The position numbers and the translations under genes were made by a program. A stretch of DNA of 64,000 bases, taken from contig VZSF01001220.1 in NCBI GenBank assembly GCA_013398295.1, positions 206,193 through 270,192 of the forward strand. Direction: 5' to 3'. Position 1 is the stretch's first letter. The number at the start of each line of letters is the position of its first letter. Below the pieces are notes generated by a model that saw only the letters and a program-made list of their open reading frames with translations, had not been told where the DNA came from and did not search any database. Shown piece by piece: positions 51,901 through 60,900 of this stretch. Source of the stretch: Chionis minor. Taxonomy: Eukaryota; Chordata; Aves; Charadriiformes; Chionididae.

Positions 51901-54900
51901 TGTTGGTCAGGAAGAAGTTGTGTTTTTTGGTTTTATTCTTTCATCTTTGCCAAGACATTCCACACAGATTTTATTCTTTCATCTTGCACAGTCATAGGAA
52001 ATTGCATGTTTTGCTACACTCCAGGACCCAAGTTCTTTGGGATTACTGCCCATCTTTTTGGGTGATTGCTGTTATTAGTTTGAAGTGCTGTTGAGTCTTG
52101 TGACAAACTCACTTTTAGAACTTCTATCTTCAGTGTCTGCCCTTCATGAAAGCAAACGCACTGTTCATGTAATGAGAGATCAGCCATGAACATAAAGGTA
52201 CTTAAACTTAGTCATTCTGTTTATGGAAGTATTTAAGGGTATGACATAAACATGAAGAAACAATAGGGTAGAAAGTCTTATAGCAAGAATAAAGAACACC
52301 AATGAAAGAGAAACCCTACTCTAGCTGACCCTCTGGTCACTACAAAAGGAACAATTCCTCTTCTAATTAAGCTAACTTTTTATACAAAACTGAGTCTTTG
52401 GGTGACTGGGCTCTGCACTTTAACTCAACCCTCCTTAGACATGAATGGTGGCTGCTCTCAGCTGCCTGTTGCCCTTGTACTCACCCAGCAACTGCAGTTG
52501 CAATATTAGCTACGTTAAAAACTACTACTCCTACCTAGATCTTTTACTGTGCATTTATGAACTTCTGCAGGAATTTGTTCAAGCCCTTCTTAAGCCTTTG
52601 AGATCATGTGCCTCCACAGCCGCCTCCTGTAACAATATTCATAAGTTTGCTACCTGATGGTTAGAACAGTGTTTCCTTTCACTCATTTCAAATTAGTGTT
52701 TTCCTGCTAGTTTAATTGCATACCCATTATTGTGGGATTTGATGAATGAATTCTGCACCCACCTCATGCAATGCCACTGTGATTTTGTACACCTTGATTG
52801 TACCCCTCAGCTTTTCCTCTCCAAACTGAGGAATCCCAGCCCCTTTCTGTGCCCTCCTCCCACCCTTATCCCCCACCCCATACCAGCTTTAAGGTCTTCT
52901 GAGCCTGAAATGTGCATCTTCTTTAAGAGCACAGGGCTGACACAGTGAAGGCAGGACAGCTCCTGCAGCATCCCTGTAGGCCTCATCTAAAACAGTGTTT
53001 CTCCCAGCCAATCCAACTCAGATCCTCTCAGTTTGGAAAACAAAGTGGTCCTCCTGCAGGAGGACCTCACTGTTTCTTGGTTGTCTGTGCACAACCTTGA
53101 AGCTGCCAGTAGCTTGCAGAAATGCCCGCTGTTGTCTTGGGAAGCAGGTCTCAGCCCTTCATGTACATACTACTCATGTCAGATTAATGCTTCAACCATA
53201 CTTTGCATTTTTTCCCCTCAAGATTCTTGCATTTATAAACAATACCACATCTTCTGTCATTTTGAACAGCTCAATCTCTGAGTAACAGCAATTTAAAAAT
53301 TTGTAGGCCGAGCAGTAATTTTGTGCAGCTATTTCAAATAAGTATTTCTCGGCACACTTTGTAACACGAAGTGCCTTCATAAAACTGGAGAGTCTTTCTG
53401 TGAAATCCTTTCATAACATCTAAAGTATTAAATACAAGCTTCTTTAAGTGTTTAAAATTTACCATGTAATCACTTCTTGTTGAATAAGAAGAAAAAATTT
53501 TGGCTTTGAAACAATTTTCTACCACCTGTCCAGGAAAGATGGAATGCTTTGTCATTTGCATTGATGTGTAAATGCATGGCCTCCAAAAGGTTCCTTCAGA
53601 CACTAAGTGTAGATTGCAGATTATAAGAGAAATATAATGTATGTCAAAGACTTGATTGTGGGGTTTTTTTATACAGGATAACTAAAGTGAGTTTCTAAGG
53701 GTCAATTATTGAAGTCTTTCTCATTTTCTCTCAGGAATTTTTTTCAAGCAGCATGTGATGTTCCTGAACCAGAGGAGAAATTCAATATCGATGAATACTC
53801 TGACATGGTGACCCTTAGCAAACCTGTCATATATATCTCCATTGAAGAAATTATCAATACCCATTCAGTAAGTCAATGAAAATATACTAGTCAACAGACT
53901 AAAGTGTAATGATTATTAGATCTTGCAACAAACAGTCTATGGGGAAGGCTTAATGTTTGCTCTTCCTTTTGAAAATATTTCTCCAGTTCATCTCTGAAAT
54001 TGTCTGGACTTAAGTATTAGATTTCATTTTTCCCAGGAGACTGCTTCTATATAAAAGGATCATCTTGAATAACAATTAGAATACAACATTTTCTGATGGA
54101 AGGGACAAACATTTTTGTTCTCATCTAGTGTGACATTTCTAACTTATTTGTACTTGAAAATACTTTCATTTCCTGGCTAAAAAAGTGAAACAATTTGAAG
54201 AAGCTACTTTGACTCTGGGAATAGAGGAAAACTCAGTGTATTTTGTGACTCTGGCATTGTGTCATATGCTTTGTGGGAAGCAGATGCAACTGTCTGATTT
54301 AGATGGACTGAAGCTGTGGCATCCTGCCAGTTCTTTTTCATGGGTAAAGAACAGATTAACTGAAGTCTGCAGTATGACTCATTAGGGTGTAAGTTAAATG
54401 TCTACCACATGGTCCTCCTAAAGCTGGGATATTGCTGTTTCCTGGCTTGCAAACTGTTCCCTGCCTTCCCGCCCAGCAAAAAGAAGAAGAAAAGAAAAAA
54501 AAAGAAAAAAAGCCCCCAAAAACCCAACAGCTGCCCTAAAAGCCCACAAGGAACCTCCCACAATTATTGCCAGATGTACTATGGAAAAGCTAGAATACCC
54601 AACTCCCAGTATACCACATTACGAGTTTGCTTGCTTTATTCAAGTGAAAACTAATAGCCTAGCCTGCTAAAAACATATTTGCTAGATTGTCTTTGTGCCT
54701 GTTTCTCTTTCAATGTTTCAACGCGTAGACCTGTGCCTGCATGTTTATGATCAGTGGTTACATTTAAACACTAGCCTTGGTCAAATACTCCTTTTAGTGG
54801 GTCTGTTGCATGTCTGTTATTTGATCCTAATGTGACTAGGTATTACTAGGTAATTTTATATTAGCCAATAAAATACTCTACAAAATACAAAGTAACTTAC

Positions 54901-57900
54901 TGAAAGTAAACTGCCAAAGGAGGTCGAGACAGTCTTTTTTTTTATCACATGACTATGCACATTTGCCTGCGAAGCGGAAGCAAGCAATCAGGCCTGAAGA
55001 ATATACATTATCTCTGTGCAGCATATTTACCACGTGATCCTCCTTGTCCCATGCCACCTCTTCCACCAAACCTCCTGAGAGCCTCAGCCTTCATCTGATG
55101 TGTCTTCTCCCACTGTACCTTCCCCGCAAGTGCAAATTAAAGTTTCCATTCTGGTCATACAGCTCAAAAAAAAAAAAGTTTGAATAACAAAAGATGCATA
55201 AACATTTTGTCTGTTGTCACGTGTAGCTCAGCTCCACAAAAATTTCTCAAATCTGCCCTCTGTCATCATCTCCCATGGCACTTGCCTAAGCTTAATTTTC
55301 ATGGCATGTCTCTGTACAATGTAGCTGGAATGAGGGATCTGTTGGATTCATCAGCTTTGTTTTTTCATGCTTCCCCATGTACCTCTTGCCTTTGCCCCAA
55401 AGAATTTGTCCTGTGAATGTCTTTTTCATTCTGTGCTTGTATAGCATCAAGCATGGTTGAGTTTTAATCACTACACATAGTGTTTCTCAGCAGTTCTCAC
55501 AGGGTCATAGTCAACATCGTGTACCAAGTGGGGTAGCTGCTGCATGTAAGAGAAACCTTTTTTAAATGAGTTAGTGGTTATAGTCTTATAACGCTAACTT
55601 CTGTCTTGTAAGCACGTCTGAAATGCCTTTCTTTACTGGACATAGGCTTTTCAGTTGTCAGTAAGTTTCTAGTAACCAGCATCTTTTGGCTGAATTATAA
55701 CTTACAGTGTTTAAAATATTTAAAATCCTGTGATTTTGAGCTACTGTGCATGCTTTGCTGTAGTTAAATTTCAGTGAAGCTGGGTGACACTGGCTTTCCA
55801 TCAGTTCTGAGTTAAGGAATATTGCTTCTATTAGCAATGGACTGTTTAATTTAGGGGTCACTAATGTTGCTGGCCTTATCTCACTCAGCATGAGGTTACT
55901 TTTCTCATGGATAGCGAGAGCCTGTTTCCAAGAAAATGTTACTGCCCTTCTCACGCTCTTTATTAACTTGGCTTACTAGCATTTCTGTGGATTAACGTTT
56001 TGAGAATGTGCCCAGGTGCAATGGAAGTTATTGTAAATATGTTCACAAATAGTCCACAACTCATAAGAAATTGTCTCCCAGAAATTGCGCAGCAGGTACT
56101 CCATAGCTAGTTTCTCACTTACAAAATATAGCTATTTCTGAAAGGTATCACTGATGCTGCTGTAAGCTTCTGGAATGGATATAGAGAAAACAGGTATCAT
56201 TCTATGGACCAACAACCCTGTCTTGTTTCCTTTGTGCGCTTGGTTCAAGATGCAGCACTGAAATGCTCTGTTTAGGATTATTGTCCTTTACTCTGTAACA
56301 CTTTGTTAGTCCTAAAGGCAAATTACAGAATCACAGAATGTTAAGGGTTGGAAGGGACCTCTAGGGATCATCTGATCCAACCCCCCTGCCAGAGCAGGTC
56401 CACCTACAGTAGGTGGCACAGGATGGCGTCCAGGTGGGTTTTGAATGTCTCCAGAGTTGGAGACTCCACCACCTCTCTGGGCAGCCTATTCCAGTGCTCT
56501 GCCACCATCGAAGGAGCAAAATTCCTCCTCATGTTGAGATGGAACTTCCTATATTTGATTTTATACCCATTGCCCCTTGTCCTATCACTGGGTACCACTG
56601 AAAAAAAGACTGGCCCCCTCCTCCTAGCACACTCCCTTTAAGTATTTGTAAACATTTGAGATCCCCCAAATCTTAAACTTATACTCAGCTGTGATGTTCA
56701 GCACTCCGGAGATGATTGCCAGGGAAGCATGGCAAGCTGTCTTAGAGCAAGAGCAATTTTAAACTCATAGTCCAGAACTGAGAATGTTCCCTGTCTTGGG
56801 TCTTCCATAATCCTGATCACACTAGGCCTTTATTTTTCAGTTTTTAATCTCCAGATTTATTTTAAAGTATAAAGACACTGGGAATGCTTTTTTTGGATGA
56901 TGACATCATTTACATTTCTTTACAGCTACTTTTAGAACACCAGGACGCCATTGCCACTGAGCCAAATGACCTCCTGAACGAACTGCTGGAAGGGCTGGGA
57001 CCTGTTCCCGATGTAGAGTCTTTCCTTGGTATGCTGTTCATCTTTACAGTTAACTTCACTCTAGGGCAGGATCAAATTGGGGCTTGATTTAAATACTCTC
57101 ATGTCTCTCATAGTGACGGCTTGTTCATTTACTACAGAACTCTTTTCTGAACACTTCTGTAACATCACTCCTTGTAGTTGAACCTTCCTTTAACTGCAAT
57201 GTTTGCTCTAATGATACAATTCAAAATCCAAACATTAATAATATTTCGAGCAGAATGATCCAGTTGTGCTCAAATTGTAGATAGAAAACAAGTGATTTTT
57301 AATAACTTGATCTTAAGATTTGCTAGTGTTGGCTAGAAACTTGCAAAAAGTGCATGGAGAATTCTTAAAATAGACACTTTTTATTTTGTCACTTAATCAT
57401 CCAAATAAAAATGACGTTTTAAAAATAACACAAATTTATTAGAAATAAATGTACCTGATACTTAGTTTGCCTTAATTGTAGTAAGATGTGAACTGTTTAC
57501 AAAGTAGCTAAGAAGTCATAGGTAACACTAGCTTCTGAGTGACTAGTCTGTTAAAATCACTGCTACTCTTTGATTTTTCACTATCACTGCATGTCAAGAC
57601 AAAGGATGTTAAATTGTTTGTACTCTTCCTTGAGAAGAAGACATGTGAGTCTCTTGCACATCAGTAGCTTGAAAAGGGAGAATTAGTGGCGTTTCCAAAA
57701 TATTCTAACTAGGCTCATAAATTGCTGGCTTATGGTTTGATTGTTGAATGTCCAAAAAAGACTGCTTCTAAATGGTAGGAATGGGTGTGCTATTAAATAA
57801 ACTTAATATTTCTGATGATTGACAGTGATTTACCTAGGTTCTTGTCTGCTTCATGCAAATCATGGGCAAAGTTGGCAAACCTGAAATAAAAGATGTTTCT

Positions 57901-60900
57901 TTTCAGGGGAAGGAGCTGTTGATCCTAATGACCCCAACAGGGAAAGCACGCTGAATCAACTTGCAAAAACAGAGATTTCACTGTCTCTAACAAGCAAATA
58001 TGAGTTACGAGAAGGTGAAGATCAGGATCTCAAAAGCCTGATGATAAAGTAAGTTTTGCTCAAAACCTATATTCAGGTGACGTTTTTTGTTTGGTTTTGG
58101 GGGGAAAAAAGTTGCCTCCACTCCGCTGCCCTGCCGAAGTGTATTTTTGAGTCACTGAGTGTGCTCAGTTTTCAAAAGCCAGTTTGTGGTAAGTCTTACT
58201 CAAACTTTTGTTAAAGTCAAAGAAGTGTCAATACTTCCAGAAAGCTTACAAGAAAGAGAACCATACTGCCACTTGTGTTTTGGACCATGACTGGATCATT
58301 ATCTAACCTAGGAAGTGCTTTTCCATTATGTCGTAAAAGTATTCTGCTTTAAAACACCACAGCCTTGGGAAAGCAGAGAGGGAAACCAGTCTAGCCTTGT
58401 AAAGGATGGACAGTGTCACATGGTCCTGTCCTCTTCTCCCCTTCAACGGAAAACACTTCCTTGATGCACTGTCATCAGGCATTTGAACAGGATGCAACTG
58501 CCACTTCAGCAGGAATAGTTCACGCTTTTATCCAGGGGAAGAAAATTATGTTTATTCTGTTTGACGAGTAAATTAAGACATGGCTACTGGGGTACCCTGC
58601 AGTATAGGCTACTTCATAGTCATAAATATTTTTGTAAAAGCACTTACTATCGAAGTATTGGCACCCCTCTTCTGAAGTTATTTCAAGCTGTCCAAAATAA
58701 GGATTGGTTTATTCAAATTCTGGTGCTTCCTGAACAAGCAGACAGCGGTGGGGGAGTTGGGAATAGGACACTGCTCTCCTCTATGACTATGTTTATTTTT
58801 ACCCTACAAGTGTGCAGGTTAGAAGTTCAACTTAAAGGGAAATACAGCATAAGGATTTTACACCTTTGCAAGCAATAGGAGTGTAGATACAGGCTGTAAT
58901 TCAACTCTAATCTGTTACTATTTTTTTCCAAATCAAAAATCAGTAAACTGAATTTATTACGTAATACGTGAAGCTTTACTTTGGAAGGAAGTTCTTAGCT
59001 ATAATGTCTGTAGTAAGTACTGCGATTTCTATAAAAGCCATAAATGATCGTTTAAAGTCCGGGGGGAAAAAATCTAATTTTAAGTGCAAGAAAACTCTTC
59101 CTACTTATCCTAAAAGACAGAGATGCTTTTCCATTGTAATTGTGCATATTTGATCTGAATCTTATACAAGAATACACTGTTTTCCTGTAACTTGTTATCA
59201 AATATAATTTGAGATCTAAAGTAAAGGGACTGCAATGACAAATCAAAACTTGATATTCCAGAACCAAAGTTTTAGAGCCGTTCCCAGGCTGGTTTGGTAA
59301 TAAGAACATGTCTGTTGCTGTCCCTTTAAAAAAAAAAAAACATAAATTTTTGCTTCCTGTCCTTTTTCCCCCCTCTGTGTTGGAGTAAAATTCTACCCCT
59401 TAACAGAATCTCTAAAATATGCAAAATCAAGGCCAAAAGAAATGTCTTTAATTTTCCACACTGGGTGGAAATATGTTGAACAATAGTATGAAAATTAACA
59501 GAATAATTTAACTTTTCTATTGCATAAGTGCTTTCAAGTAATATTTCTCACATTTTGAGGAAATTCAGTAAATAATCTGACAGAAGAATAATTGGCAACC
59601 TGTGTTGCTAACACAGATGTTTAGCTTTCCTACCTTAGCTGCAATGAAGTCTTTTACTACAACTGTGATGTGTTAGGCACCTGGCTAAAATTCAAGTCAC
59701 AGCTGATTCACCAAATGTTCCTTGTCTCTCTGCAAGTCACATGCCTCTTCTATAGAATTACTGATGTATTTGCTTTTTAAATGGTTTTGTTAAGGCTCCT
59801 GTGGGGAACCCTAAGATTTGCCAGTACCCCTGTTTTGCAGGACTCTAAGGTACCTGGTCTGCAGGGTTTGAGTGTGCAGGTGCCACATGCCAAATGGCAG
59901 GAGAGGGAGGGGCATCCAGACCCAAGTGGGCTGTTCCTGGAAAATAATGGCGCTGAGCAGGTTTGGCATGCGGGGAGAGGAAGTGGAAATGAGCCTCCTG
60001 TCTTATCAGCCATATCAGCACCTGTTTCTGAGGCCATGCACAAAACGATAATGCCATTGCACACACATTAATGCAGACCGTGGTGGTGACCACCAAAGAC
60101 TGATCAGGGTTGCGTCAGAGAAAGCCAGCAATGTGTTGACATAGACCAAGCGAAGCAACTTTAGGAAGCCTCTCTGGTTTTGTTTTATGGTTTTGGTTGG
60201 CTTAGGTTTTTTTCCCAGGCAAACTTGAAGGGGATTCCAGGAGAGTTTGTGGAAGAAAAAATATACTTAACAGCAGTCCTTCAGAAGCTGTTGAATGTAC
60301 TAGAACCACTCAGTGCAGTCAACAGCAGCTCCGGATGAGCAAACTAGGTTCCAGGAGGTTTAGCAAGATGCCCCCTAACATGGAGCAGCAGTGCTTCAGG
60401 TCTGCCTGTGCTCTCAGACATTCCTACCTTGCTGCCCCTTCCATGGAAGCTTGGAACATACACAAATACTCAGCAGTTTTGGACAATGTTGCCTGGACAC
60501 GAGTAAATCTTTTGTCCCATTTCATTGCATTTTTATGAGAACTTCTTGTCCTGAAAACGCCAACAAAAACCCCAACTGTATGTATGTAAACTATCATTAT
60601 AAACCAAGTAATGAGGTTCTAATCATATTTAATATTTAGACATTTTCCTGGGAAACTTAAGCTGCATCTTTGAATTTCTGTTGATTTTTGAGAATAATGA
60701 GCTATATCTTATTTGTAACCGTGTTCTCTAAATTAACAGAATTCTGTAGCAGGATGTTCTTGGAAGTATTATGGATGAAGCGGCAGCAGGAATGAGATAA
60801 ATTCTTACCAAAAAAAGAACTGGTTTACATATCAGAGTGTAGCAGCTTCCCTTTTTTTAGCAAGGCAATGCTCCTTGTCTGTAGCCATGAGAGAAATATC

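Larger units (their letters stand above)
53868..56925. other. IQGAP2 intron 28
   Basis: 3.1 kb with an A-rich tract at 54477-54511, a short A run near 55166-55178 and a CR1 fragment at about 56328-56670. No gene recognised. Confidence 0.65.

Noticed and set aside
56348..56641. Short open frames around 56350-56640 as a small gene
   Set aside because: They fall entirely within an antisense CR1 3' fragment.
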